A stretch of DNA of 64,000 bases from Enterococcus sp. DIV0212c. Its GTDB lineage: Bacteria; Bacillota; Bacilli; Lactobacillales; Enterococcaceae. The stretch spans positions 62,001 through 126,000 of the forward strand of contig NZ_JAFREN010000001.1 in the NCBI RefSeq assembly GCF_017377505.1. The letters are read 5' to 3'. The notes beneath the pieces are model-generated. The model made no database searches, was not told where the DNA came from, and was given only the letters and a program-made list of their open reading frames with translations. The position numbers and the translations under genes were made by a program. Of the stretch, positions 56,194-64,000 are shown piece by piece; positions within the stretch are counted from its first letter, which is position 1; every line of letters begins with the position of its first letter.

Positions 56194-57570
56194 TTATCTT
56201 CTTGGTTCATCGTCTTCCATTTCTTTACGGAAAAAGCGACGATATTCTTCTGGTTCTTCATCAACTATCTCTTCATCATGGAAAACAACTTTTAACGCTA
56301 AAACCCTTGTTCCTTCCATTTCTTCAGAGGTCAGTGTGATATTGCCAACATCAAATGACAATTTCTCTCCTTCATCAGGAATCGTTCCTAATGCCGTGAT
56401 CAAGTAACCTGCCATGGTGTCAACATCACTCATATGCAAATCTGTTCCGAAAGCTTCATTAAATTCATCAATCAGCATTCTTCCTTGAACTAAATACTCA
56501 TGATCATTGATTTTAGAATATAAATTTTCTACCTCATCTGTCTCATCATCGATTTCTCCAACGATTTCCTCTAACAAGTCTTCCAAAGTAGCCAAACCAA
56601 CTACACCGCCATATTCATCAAGTAAAATGGCCATTTGATTTTGCGTTCTTTTTAGCTCGTATAATAAATCATCAATAAAAATCGTTTCTGGTACAAATAA
56701 TGGTTCTTGGATGATATTCTTTAATTGAATCTTGTCAAAACCTAATTTATGAGCTGCTTTTAGTAAATTTTTAGTGTGCAGCACGCCGACAATTTTATCT
56801 TTATCTTCATTGTATACTGGAATTCTTGAAAAGTTTTCTGATAAAACGGCATCAATATTATCTTGGATATCATCTTCAATATCGATCATAAAGGCATCCG
56901 TACGCGGAACCATTACTTCACGAGCTACTTTGGTGTCTAATGAAAATACACCTTGCAACATCTCTAATTCATCATTATCTAAAACACCTTCTGATTCTAG
57001 CATATAACGCATTTCGTCACGCGTCATTTTTGAATCAGCATCATCAAATTTCATTGGTGTAAGTTTTGAAAGTAAGTCTGTAGAAGCGGATAACAACCAT
57101 ACAAATGGTCGAGCGATCACTCCTAATATACGTACAAATCCTGAAGTTGCTTGTGCTACTTCTTCTGATTTGTTCATTGCAATTCGTTTTGGATACAATT
57201 CACCAAAAACAATGGAAACATACGTCAACATAGCTAAAATAATAATATTTGCTATACTTTTTGCGGCAGCTCCGCCACCAAGAACGGGTGCTAGTCTTGC
57301 TGATAAGGTATCAGCTAAGGAAGCTCCGGACAAGATATTAACTAAAGTAATCCCAACTTGAATCGTTGATAAAAAGCTAGTTGGATCTTGCAGAATCTTT
57401 AATAACTTCTTAGCTTTCGCGTCTCCTTCTTCTGCTTTTTGTTCGACACGATTCTTATTTACTGAAACAACTGCTATCTCCGCTGCAGCAAGAAACGCAT
57501 TGATCAAGGTTAATACGATCAATAATAAAATTTGCGCGATAAGCGACTGACTCTCGGGGTCAGCATTCAT
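56194..57570 (-). CDS. CNNM/CBS-domain membrane protein (hemolysin C/CorC family)
   Basis: About 458 residues from ATG 57570; an in-frame GTG at 57579 is the alternative because the AGGAG lies between the usual distances. N-terminal DUF21/CNNM domain with three to four helices (LIAQILLLIVLTLINAFLAA, IANIIILAMLTYVSIVFGEL), a CBS pair (REVMVPRTDAFMIDI, ILLDEYGGVVGLATLEDLLE) and a C-terminal CorC/HlyC domain ending acidic. Family members are linked to Mg2+ export or homeostasis; the name hemolysin is historical. Confidence 0.87.
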   Translation of the reverse strand: MNADPESQSLIAQILLLIVLTLINAFLAAAEIAVVSVNKNRVEQKAEEGDAKAKKLLKILQDPTSFLSTIQVGITLVNILSGASLADTLSARLAPVLGGGAAAKSIANIIILAMLTYVSIVFGELYPKRIAMNKSEEVAQATSGFVRILGVIARPFVWLLSASTDLLSKLTPMKFDDADSKMTRDEMRYMLESEGVLDNDELEMLQGVFSLDTKVAREVMVPRTDAFMIDIEDDIQDNIDAVLSENFSRIPVYNEDKDKIVGVLHTKNLLKAAHKLGFDKIQLKNIIQEPLFVPETIFIDDLLYELKRTQNQMAILLDEYGGVVGLATLEDLLEEIVGEIDDETDEVENLYSKINDHEYLVQGRMLIDEFNEAFGTDLHMSDVDTMAGYLITALGTIPDEGEKLSFDVGNITLTSEEMEGTRVLALKVVFHDEEIVDEEPEEYRRFFRKEMEDDEPRR

Positions 57571-57667
57571 AATGTGCACTCTCTCCTCTTAAAATTATTC
57601 AGAAAACGCTGTACTTCGTTTTCCAATTTCATTTAGTAACAAACTGTTTACTAGTCAATTTGATAAA

Positions 57668-57696
57668 AAACGTGACCACTTTTAGTAGTCACGTTA
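57668..57696 (-). terminator. Terminator of the AI-2E-family gene
   Basis: AACGTGAC and GTCACGTT form a perfect stem; TTTTTT follows on the minus strand. Confidence 0.85.
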
Positions 57697-57736
57697 AAAT
57701 CCTATCACAAACAGCGATTAATTTCAATATTCGATG

Positions 57737-58873
57737 TCATTTTTCTTTCATCGACATCTCATTTCCTTCACCAGTCAACACAATTTTTTCGCTTCTACTT
57801 TCTCGAATCATTCCCATCACATGAATAGCAATAGTTTTAGCAATTGCATAGAATGGAACACCTAAGAAAATACCTAAAAGCCCAGCAATATTTCCGGCAA
57901 CCAGTAACACAATAATGATCGTCAATGGATGAATCTGTAATGATTTTCCAATTACATTTGGATAAATGATATTGCCATCGATTTGTTGAACGACTAAAAC
58001 AATGATACAACAAAATACGGCTTTGATTGGTTCGTCAAAAACAGTTACAAAAACAGCTGGTGCAAGTCCTAAATAAGGACCCAGATATGGAATCAGATTT
58101 GTGAAACCTGCAATCACACCGAATAAAAAGGCATAGCGAACGCCGATTACTGAGTACCCAATTGCTGTAAAGGTACCGACGAATAAACACTCAATTGCTT
58201 GTCCACTAATATAGTTTGCCAACGTTTTGTTGATTTTTTCCAGCAATTCAGCAATACTCTCCTGACGTTTCTCTGGTAAAAAACGCTCAATTCCAGGAAC
58301 TAATCGATCTCCATCTTTTAACATATAAAATAGGATGAATGGTGCTGTAAAAATGACGATTGTTGTTGAGGCAACTGTCGAAACAACTGATCCTAAACTA
58401 TTTGACAAGCCACTTAAAAATTGCTGAATAATATTTCCATAAGATATGTCCAATTTCTCTATATATCCTGTTAGATCAACATCTTTAAACAAAGGCAATT
58501 CAGCCATTCTATAAACCCAAGCTTCCACATTACTGAAAACCGTCGGCATATTTGAAGCCAAACTGGCTAACTGAGAAGCCAACTTAGGAATAACACTGAC
58601 TAGAATCAACACAATAGCCACGACTAGAATTAGTAAAACGAGTATTACGGCATATGTTCGCTTTATCTTGGCTTTCATCAATAAATTAACGATTGGATTT
58701 AAAATATAATAAAGAAAACCTGCCACTAAAACTGGAGCAAATAACGTTGAGAAAAATGTTCCGATCGGTGCAAACAGAAAATTGATTTTCGTTGAGACAA
58801 AAATCAACGTCGCAATAACTAGTAATTCTGCTGACCAAAAAAATAATTTTGATTGTCTTAATTTTTCAAACAA
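57737..58873 (-). CDS. AI-2E family transporter
   Basis: 378 residues with about eight helices. TTG start at 58873, 7 nt after GGAGG. Family segments: GYSVIGVRYAFLFGVIAGFT, LIPYLGPYLGLAPAVFV and GNIAGLLGIFLGVPFYAI. The family (formerly UPF0118) includes the E. coli AI-2 exporter TqsA but also Na+/H+ antiporters, so the substrate is open. Confidence 0.85.
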   Translation of the reverse strand: MFEKLRQSKLFFWSAELLVIATLIFVSTKINFLFAPIGTFFSTLFAPVLVAGFLYYILNPIVNLLMKAKIKRTYAVILVLLILVVAIVLILVSVIPKLASQLASLASNMPTVFSNVEAWVYRMAELPLFKDVDLTGYIEKLDISYGNIIQQFLSGLSNSLGSVVSTVASTTIVIFTAPFILFYMLKDGDRLVPGIERFLPEKRQESIAELLEKINKTLANYISGQAIECLFVGTFTAIGYSVIGVRYAFLFGVIAGFTNLIPYLGPYLGLAPAVFVTVFDEPIKAVFCCIIVLVVQQIDGNIIYPNVIGKSLQIHPLTIIIVLLVAGNIAGLLGIFLGVPFYAIAKTIAIHVMGMIRESRSEKIVLTGEGNEMSMKEK

Positions 58874-59040
58874 AGATGATCCTCCTTTATCACTAATAAT
58901 ATTACCTTTTATTCCTTTAATAATTAGAAAAACAATTGCTTGTTAGTAGATTTTAGCATACCTTTTCTTAAATTGGATAGCAATACTTCTTTGTACCTAT
59001 TTTTACTGTTCATATTTTTACACTTAGACAATAAATAAAC

Positions 59041-59072
59041 ATCCGTCAACATTACAGTAACGGATGTTTAAA
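59041..59072 (-). terminator. Terminator of the 62-residue gene
   Basis: AACATCCGT and ACGGATGTT form a perfect stem about 15 bp downstream of the stop codon. Confidence 0.8.
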
Positions 59073-59086
59073 TTAGTTATTTTAGT

Positions 59087-59275
59087 TTATTTTTTGAAAA
59101 AGCCTTTGACTTTGTCAGCTAATCCGCCTGCATCAATATCAGGAATCATGCCTTTTAATTTTTCGTATTGTTCACCAATCTCATCTTTGTGCTCTTCAAG
59201 GAACTGTTTTGCTTTTTCAAAATTTCCTTCACCGATCAATTCTTTCACTTTTTGTACAATTTCATCTGTATTCAT
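59087..59275 (-). CDS. Small helical protein (62 aa)
   Basis: 62 residues, highly charged: MNTDEIVQKVKELIGEGNFE, then KAKQFLEEHKDEIGEQYEKL, and a C-terminus GGLADKVKGFFKK. Strong RBS AAGGAGTGG and own terminator support a real gene. Predicted all-helical and soluble; composition resembles small stress-type proteins but no family is recognised. Confidence 0.8.
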   Translation of the reverse strand: MNTDEIVQKVKELIGEGNFEKAKQFLEEHKDEIGEQYEKLKGMIPDIDAGGLADKVKGFFKK

Positions 59276-59417
59276 CTTCTACCCACTCCTTCTTTTTTAT
59301 TTATAATGTACACTGTTCATACTGTTTTTACAAAAGATAGACTTCAAATTGTTTCAAAGTTCTAATGTCTGATTTTTTGATGTATAATAAATTAAATAAT
59401 TATTTCAGAGGTGCCAA

Positions 59418-59852
59418 ATGAAAATCGTCCATACAAAAGATACTATGAGTGATATTTACCTAGATGCTGTTAAAATCCGTCATGAAGTTTTCATGCAAGA
59501 ACAAGGTGTTCCAAGCGAAATTGAAATCGATAAATACGAAGCGGCTTGTATTCACTTTGTTTTATATGGTAATGACAATGAAGCGATCGCTACTTGTCGA
59601 CTATTACCTCTTGAAGATGGTGTGATGAAATTACAGCGCATGGCTGTTCAAAAAGAGTATAGAGGAAAAGACCATGGTCGACTGATCGTGGAAAGTGCTG
59701 AACAATTTTCTAAAGAACAAGGATATAATACTATGACTTTAGGTGCTCAGGTAACAGCTCTTGGCTTTTATGAAAGAATGGGTTATGTCAAAGAAGGCGA
59801 CATGTTCTTTGACGCACATATTGAGCATTACCAAATGAACAAACAATTCTAG
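59418..59852 (+). CDS. GNAT family N-acetyltransferase (ElaA-like)
   Basis: 144 residues. Pattern AVKIRHEVFMQEQGVPSEIE followed by ATCRLLPLEDGVMKLQRMAV and the acetyl-CoA loop EYRGKDHGRLIVE; ALGFYERMGYVKEGDMFFD ends the fold. Close to the ElaA/YjcF branch of small-molecule acetyltransferases. RBS AGAGGTG. Substrate unknown. Confidence 0.85.
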   Translation: MKIVHTKDTMSDIYLDAVKIRHEVFMQEQGVPSEIEIDKYEAACIHFVLYGNDNEAIATCRLLPLEDGVMKLQRMAVQKEYRGKDHGRLIVESAEQFSKEQGYNTMTLGAQVTALGFYERMGYVKEGDMFFDAHIEHYQMNKQF

Positions 59853-59870
59853 GATTTTTCCAGCGATAAA

Positions 59871-59919
59871 AAGAAACTGAAACCAGACTTGATCAAGTTT
59901 GGCTTCAGTTTCTTTTTTC
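59871..59919. terminator. Bidirectional terminator
   Basis: AAGAAACTGAAACCAGACTT and AAGTTTGGCTTCAGTTTCTT form a long stem with two internal mismatches, T-run on the plus strand. Confidence 0.85.
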
Positions 59920-59938
59920 ACTTAACATCTTACATTGG

Positions 59939-60472
59939 CTATTTCTTCGATAGCTCTAGATAACGTTGATACCAGATATCTACATAGGCATCAGAGAATG
60001 GGCCTTTTTCGTTATTAATCCAATCTACTAACGTTTTAACATTTTCTTTTAGAATAAAATCGATATCTTCTGGATAATCCATTATCTTGCTGTGGAACTC
60101 GTATTCATCCACATCAAGCAAGCGTTTTTCCCCATCAGGAAAAACTTTGATATCCAGATCATAATCAATATACTTTAGTGCCTCATCATCTAAAAGATAA
60201 GGTGACGCTAGATTGCAGTAATAAGAAACCCCCTTTTCTCTAATCATCGCTATTATGTTGAACCAGTATTTTTTATGGAAATAAACGATAGCTGGTTCCC
60301 GAGTAACCCAACGTCGACCATCAGACTCTGTCACCAAAGTATGATCGTTAACGCCAATTAAAGAATACTCACTTGTTTTTAGTACCATAGTATCTCGCCA
60401 TGTTCGATGCAAATGACCATCGTGTTTGTAACTTTGAATCGTTACAAATTCACCTTCTTTTGGAATTGCCAT
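59939..60472 (-). CDS. Nucleoside tri-/diphosphate phosphatase, Ntdp/DUF402 family (YgaC-like)
   Basis: About 177 residues from ATG 60472, where the family normally begins ([20 protein letters not shown]); an in-frame ATG at 60541 would add 23 atypical residues. Conserved: [33 protein letters not shown] and [20 protein letters not shown], with acidic metal-binding residues. Bacillus/Staphylococcus relatives hydrolyse NTPs and NDPs with divalent metal. GGGGGA lies close before the chosen start. Confidence 0.82.
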   Translation of the reverse strand: MAIPKEGEFVTIQSYKHDGHLHRTWRDTMVLKTSEYSLIGVNDHTLVTESDGRRWVTREPAIVYFHKKYWFNIIAMIREKGVSYYCNLASPYLLDDEALKYIDYDLDIKVFPDGEKRLLDVDEYEFHSKIMDYPEDIDFILKENVKTLVDWINNEKGPFSDAYVDIWYQRYLELSKK

Positions 60473-60741
60473 AGTCCCCCAACTTTCCCTAGTACGAAAA
60501 ATCGCTTCTAAAAGCTGATTGCTCTTCGTTTGGGTGTTCATTACACCGATATCAATTCAATTATATCATAATTTTCAACTTTGCATACTAAGGAGTTTGG
60601 TTTCTTATTACAATGAGAATATCTATTAAAATAAATGGTTTGATTTTCGTTTATTTGATGTTGAAATTGGGATGGATTTGTTTTGATTTAGTGGCTTTAT
60701 ACAGGGTTAGATCATTCAGTTGTTTGGTATTATTTGCTTAT

Positions 60742-60774
60742 GATTTTATTTACTGGCTCTAAACAGAGCTAGAC
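60742..60774 (-). repeat. Degenerate terminal CRISPR repeat
   Basis: The hairpin half (GGCTCTAAACAGAGCTAGAC) is kept with one change, but the other end has lost the ATTTCAATCC sequence. Terminal repeats at the leader-distal end commonly decay this way, which fixes the array's direction. Confidence 0.9.
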
Positions 60775-61988
60775 ATTATGGCAAGGCAAGAGAGATTTAA
60801 TTGAGCCATTTCAATCCACTAGCTCTAAACAGAGCTAGACACTAATAGTGGGTATTTTCCTAACGATCGCAAAATTTCAATCCACTAGCTCTAAACAGAG
60901 CTAGACTGAGCTAGAGATTTCTATTGAGCTAAACAAAAGAATTTCAATCCACTAGCTCTAAACAGAGCTAGACCCAGATATAGTTACTATCTTTGATGCC
61001 GTCAGAATATTTCAATCCACTAGCTCTAAACAGAGCTAGACGAGCTACATTTCGGGGTGTTACAAGTCCACAGTAATTTCAATCCACTAGCTCTAAACAG
61101 AGCTAGACAGGTACTAACTGGATGGGCTTCCCATGCACTCAAGATTTCAATCCACTAGCTCTAAACAGAGCTAGACCCTGATTCGGGTTGGGTACCAGAT
61201 ACTATTAGGTATATTTCAATCCACTAGCTCTAAACAGAGCTAGACTAGCGATTGCTTTTTCGTCCGACGCCTTCACGACATTTCAATCCACTAGCTCTAA
61301 ACAGAGCTAGACCAAAATTTCAAAGATGGAGTTGCAAAAGGTTGGGATTTCAATCCACTAGCTCTAAACAGAGCTAGACGGGAAATGGAGAACGAGCAAC
61401 AATGGATTGCGACATTTCAATCCACTAGCTCTAAACAGAGCTAGACAACGATTCAATTATCGATCGAGTAAAAAGAAAAAATTTCAATCCACTAGCTCTA
61501 AACAGAGCTAGACTAAAGAAACTCGACTCAAGTGGAATGATACGAAATATTTCAATCCACTAGCTCTAAACAGAGCTAGACGTGGCCGCCGATTATCCTA
61601 TGCTCGTGCCAGATTAATTTCAATCCACTAGCTCTAAACAGAGCTAGACATTTTCCACACTCCGCGGTTAATATGATGTTATTTATTTCAATCCACTAGC
61701 TCTAAACAGAGCTAGACATCTAAAGTTTTAGGAATAGCCTTAAACTCAGACTATTTCAATCCACTAGCTCTAAACAGAGCTAGACGATGGACCAGGATTG
61801 AGGAATTACCAAGCGTACGACATTTCAATCCACTAGCTCTAAACAGAGCTAGACGCACAATGGGGAATTAAGCTCAATGTTACTGAAATTTCAATCCACT
61901 AGCTCTAAACAGAGCTAGACTATCTCATCTTGCAGCCAGTCGAATAGCCACAACGATTTCAATCCACTAGCTCTAAACAGAGCTAGAC
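60742..61988 (-). CRISPR. CRISPR array, type I-C-like repeat, 19 repeats and 18 spacers, no adjacent cas genes
   Basis: The repeat is 33 nt. On the minus strand it begins GTCTAGCTCTGTTTAGAGCTAG (an 8-bp stem CTAGCTCT/AGAGCTAG with loop GTTT; first repeats' sequence split here) and ends TGGATTGAAAT. Eighteen copies (60808-60840 to 61956-61988) are identical. The copy at 60742-60774 is degenerate in its ATTGAAAT half, marking the leader-distal end, so transcription runs on the minus strand from about 62 kb. Spacers are 33-36 nt and all different. Hairpin plus GTGGATTGAAAT is the repeat type of I-C systems (for example S. pyogenes), where Cas5 cuts to leave an 11-nt 5' handle. Confidence 0.97.
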
Positions 61989-62152
61989 TGTGAAATTGAT
62001 AAAAATACACGACATATTTTCACAATTCCAACACTAAATCTAGCATAACATTAAATTAAAATGAGAAAAAGAGCTATTTCGCCTCTAATTTCATCAAAAT
62101 TCTGGTGCGGATCGCCTAGGGATTTTATGTGCACTTGGGGTCCGCACCAAAG
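61989..62152 (-). promoter_or_regulatory. CRISPR leader with inverted-repeat element
   Basis: 164 bp between the mutY stop codon and the first repeat, AT-rich near the array. An 8-bp perfect inverted repeat GGTGCGGA (62103-62110) / TCCGCACC (62142-62149) encloses GGGATTTTATGTGCACTTGG. Elements of this form occur at the start of type I-C leaders, normally just after cas2. The array promoter and the integration-guiding sequence should lie here. Confidence 0.7.
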
Positions 62153-62153
62153 A

Positions 62154-63329
62154 TTATTCTTTTGTTTTAAATTCTTTATTGTACAGGTCTAACATTTTTT
62201 GCTGAGGTTTTGGAAAAACGTAACTTGAGAATGCTTCTTTTGTTGCCCACTCTTGATTTTCCTCCAAAGCTGTTAATCCTGTTTGTCGTCCGTAAAAAAC
62301 AAGAATATGCCATTTTAGATGGCTGAAAATATGGGTTACTTCTCCTAAAGTTCGTTTTTGCCAAACTACTTGAGAGTATTTTTCAAAAATTGCTGGATTT
62401 TCTTCAGCAACCAATAATGGTTCTTCAAAATCAAACGATAATTGTTGATCTTCTTTTACCCACATTTTTTGTAGAAACTCAAAACGTTCTTTACTGACTT
62501 CTTCTATTGGAAACAACCACATATTTGCTAACAAGCCTTTGCTCTCACGTTGCTCTAATAGGAATTCTTGTTGCTTATTCTCAATAATTCCGCCAATGTA
62601 ATAAACATCTTTTGGTTTTAGTTTTTTAGATTTAACTGGAAAATTCGTCATTGTATTATTTTTATAACTTAAACAGTAAGCCTGAATTGGACACTCTTCA
62701 CACTTTGGTGATGTTGGTGTACAAATTGCTGATCCAAGATCCATCATCGCCTGATTAAAATCACCTGGTCGTTCTTTATCAATAATTTTGTACATAGCTT
62801 CTTCAAAAACCTTACGACTGCTGGCTTTAGCAATATCATCACTAATCTCAAACAAACGGCTGACCACTCGCATAACATTTCCATCGATGGCAGGTTCTGG
62901 AAGTTGAAAAGCAATACTGCCGATTGCTCCAGCTGTGTATGGCCCAATCCCTTTTAATTGACGAATCTCTTCAATTGTTTTGGGCATCTGACCATTAAAT
63001 TCTGTGACGATCTGTTGAGCGGCAACTTTTAAATTTCTAGCTCTAGAATAATAGCCTAACCCTTCCCAAGCCTTTAAAAGTTTGTCATCTGGCGCTTCAG
63101 CTAAATCCTGAATTGTCGGAAACCATTCCATAAAACGATAATAATAATCGATCACCGTATCCACACGGGTTTGCTGCAACATGATTTCTGAGATCCAAAT
63201 ACGGTATGGATCTAGATTGACTCTCCAAGGTAAATTTCTTTTTTCTTTTTCATACCAAGCGATAAACTCTTTCTGAAATGAATGAAGCTGCTCATCACTC
63301 CAAGTCTCCCAATATTTTTCACTCTTCAT
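62154..63329 (-). CDS. mutY: A/G-specific adenine glycosylase MutY
   Basis: 391 residues. Removes adenine mispaired with 8-oxoguanine. Helix-hairpin-helix LKGIGPYTAGAIGS with the catalytic Asp in PAIDGNVMRV; [4Fe-4S] ligands CTPTSPKCEECPIQAYC; LPWR and MLQQTRVDTVIDYY near the N-terminus; C-terminal NUDIX-like MutT domain that reads 8-oxoG. It overlaps the upstream recX by 11 nt, so they are coupled. Its stop codon abuts the CRISPR leader. Confidence 0.95.
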   Translation of the reverse strand: MKSEKYWETWSDEQLHSFQKEFIAWYEKEKRNLPWRVNLDPYRIWISEIMLQQTRVDTVIDYYYRFMEWFPTIQDLAEAPDDKLLKAWEGLGYYSRARNLKVAAQQIVTEFNGQMPKTIEEIRQLKGIGPYTAGAIGSIAFQLPEPAIDGNVMRVVSRLFEISDDIAKASSRKVFEEAMYKIIDKERPGDFNQAMMDLGSAICTPTSPKCEECPIQAYCLSYKNNTMTNFPVKSKKLKPKDVYYIGGIIENKQQEFLLEQRESKGLLANMWLFPIEEVSKERFEFLQKMWVKEDQQLSFDFEEPLLVAEENPAIFEKYSQVVWQKRTLGEVTHIFSHLKWHILVFYGRQTGLTALEENQEWATKEAFSSYVFPKPQQKMLDLYNKEFKTKE

Positions 63330-64000
63330 TTTCTAATTCCTTTTCATCAAAATATTGCTGAATTAAATCTGAATCAAATCGTTTTTGAAACAGTCCTTGT
63401 TTGACTTTCATCAAGCGTTTGTATGGGTCTAATTTACGATGTTTTTCCCATAATTTATCGCCTTCTTTTCGGATAACATCTAATTCTTGATCTTCGTCTT
63501 TTTCAAATGATAATTCTTCAAGGGCTAAATCAATCACTTCTCGATTAAACCCTTTTTGCATCAAATGCATTTGAACTTTTTGCAAGGCATCTTTGAAACT
63601 CTTTGTCCGGTACCGTCTCATAGCCTTTTCAGCTGTTGCTTTTGCTACTTCTACTTGTTCATCCATAGTATAAAAAGTTAACCCATGTTGAATGTCTTCA
63701 TCATTCAAGCCTTTTCGTTTTAGTTGTTGTTCAATCATTTTGGGTCCTTTATCACTTGTTCGCATCAAGGTACGGACATAACTTTCACTAAATATTTTAT
63801 CGTCTAAAAGGTTCATTTCTTCCAAACGGATCACGATGCTTTTTCGATCTTCCGGTAAAATTTCCTTCTCTTTCAAATAATCTAAAATTTCTTTTTTTGA
63901 ACGTAACTGATAACTTAAATAATTTAAGGACACTTGCAAGCCCACATCATAAGAACCAGCTTTTTTTATTTTTTCGACCATTTCATCTGATAATTCTTGC
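63319..64000 (-). CDS. recX: RecX regulatory protein, N-terminus cut by window edge
   Basis: The frame stays open to base 64000 (…QELSDEMVEKIKKAGSYDVG), so the first methionine at 63981 is internal; enterococcal RecX normally has about 40-50 more residues. Three-helix RecX repeats are visible: LNYLSYQLRSKKEILDYL, IFSESYVRTLMRTSDKGPKM and RYRTKSFKDALQKVQMHLMQ. It modulates RecA filaments. Coupled with mutY in a DNA-repair unit. Confidence 0.92.
   Translation of the reverse strand, partial: QELSDEMVEKIKKAGSYDVGLQVSLNYLSYQLRSKKEILDYLKEKEILPEDRKSIVIRLEEMNLLDDKIFSESYVRTLMRTSDKGPKMIEQQLKRKGLNDEDIQHGLTFYTMDEQVEVAKATAEKAMRRYRTKSFKDALQKVQMHLMQKGFNREVIDLALEELSFEKDEDQELDVIRKEGDKLWEKHRKLDPYKRLMKVKQGLFQKRFDSDLIQQYFDEKELENEE

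Noticed and set aside
60742..61988. Type II-A assignment of the CRISPR array
   Set aside because: Repeat length 33 nt, the internal palindrome and the GTGGATTGAAAT end do not match the 36-nt GTTTTAGAGC-type repeats of enterococcal II-A arrays, and no tracrRNA-like sequence is seen nearby.

Overview
The window reads as a chromosomal segment of a low-GC Gram-positive coccus, almost certainly an Enterococcus. The evidence is an efaCBA-type manganese transporter with an EfaA-like lipoprotein, a WxL-domain surface protein, cydABCD next to menaquinone genes, T-box leaders, a Mga-family regulator and the clpE/ptsHI neighbourhood. There is no rRNA, no prophage and no complete insertion sequence. Both ends cut genes: an NhaC-family transporter on the left and recX on the right.

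Layout. 1-10.6 kb is a respiratory block: nhaC-like gene under a tyrosine-type T-box, ndh, a MenA-like prenyltransferase, a divergent polyprenyl diphosphate synthase, then cydABDC. 11-23.3 kb holds a lone WxL protein and housekeeping genes (MazG-like, nucleoside deaminase, topB, DsbA/FrnE-like, a small HTH/membrane pair with duplicated palindromic operators, DUF1033, mnmA, DUF1831, cysteine desulfurase, rarD). 23.4-31.1 kb holds a prs paralogue, a serine hydrolase, efaCBA between paired metal-regulator boxes, an ABC-F gene with a leader ORF and stacked hairpins, and a NUDIX gene. 31.2-36.6 kb is a methionine-uptake operon (two MetQ, MetN, MetI, M20 hydrolase) behind two tandem methionine T-boxes, followed by tRNA-Thr(GGU). 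37-40.3 kb has a GNAT, a DUF1002 protein and an MFS pump behind a leader terminator.

40.4-46 kb is the clearest accessory segment. A seven-gene operon encodes an ABC ATPase and permease, a small membrane protein, an HEXXH/M50-like membrane protease, an 82-residue peptide with one hydrophobic helix and two cysteines, and two membrane-anchored thioredoxin-like proteins. I read it as a candidate system for making, cleaving, exporting and disulfide-bonding a peptide (bacteriocin or signal). Beside it, in very AT-rich DNA, lie an ISL3-type transposase remnant and two copies of a tiny two-helix membrane-peptide gene, one intact (58 aa) and one broken.

46-60.5 kb is mainly core: ptsHI, clpE with a CtsR box, DUF1827, a CatB-like acetyltransferase, prfC, a Mga-like regulator, a CNNM/CBS protein, an AI-2E-family permease, a small helical protein, GNAT and an Ntdp-like phosphatase. 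60.74-61.99 kb is a CRISPR array of 19 repeats and 18 spacers. Its 33-nt repeat ends in GTGGATTGAAAT when read on the minus strand, and a leader with an inverted-repeat element abuts the mutY stop codon. Repeat and leader have type I-C character, but no cas gene is present in the window. mutY and recX close the window.

The most interesting items are the peptide/M50/thioredoxin operon, the orphan type I-C-like array, and the ABC-F leader. All functions are read from motifs and family knowledge; no database search was run.
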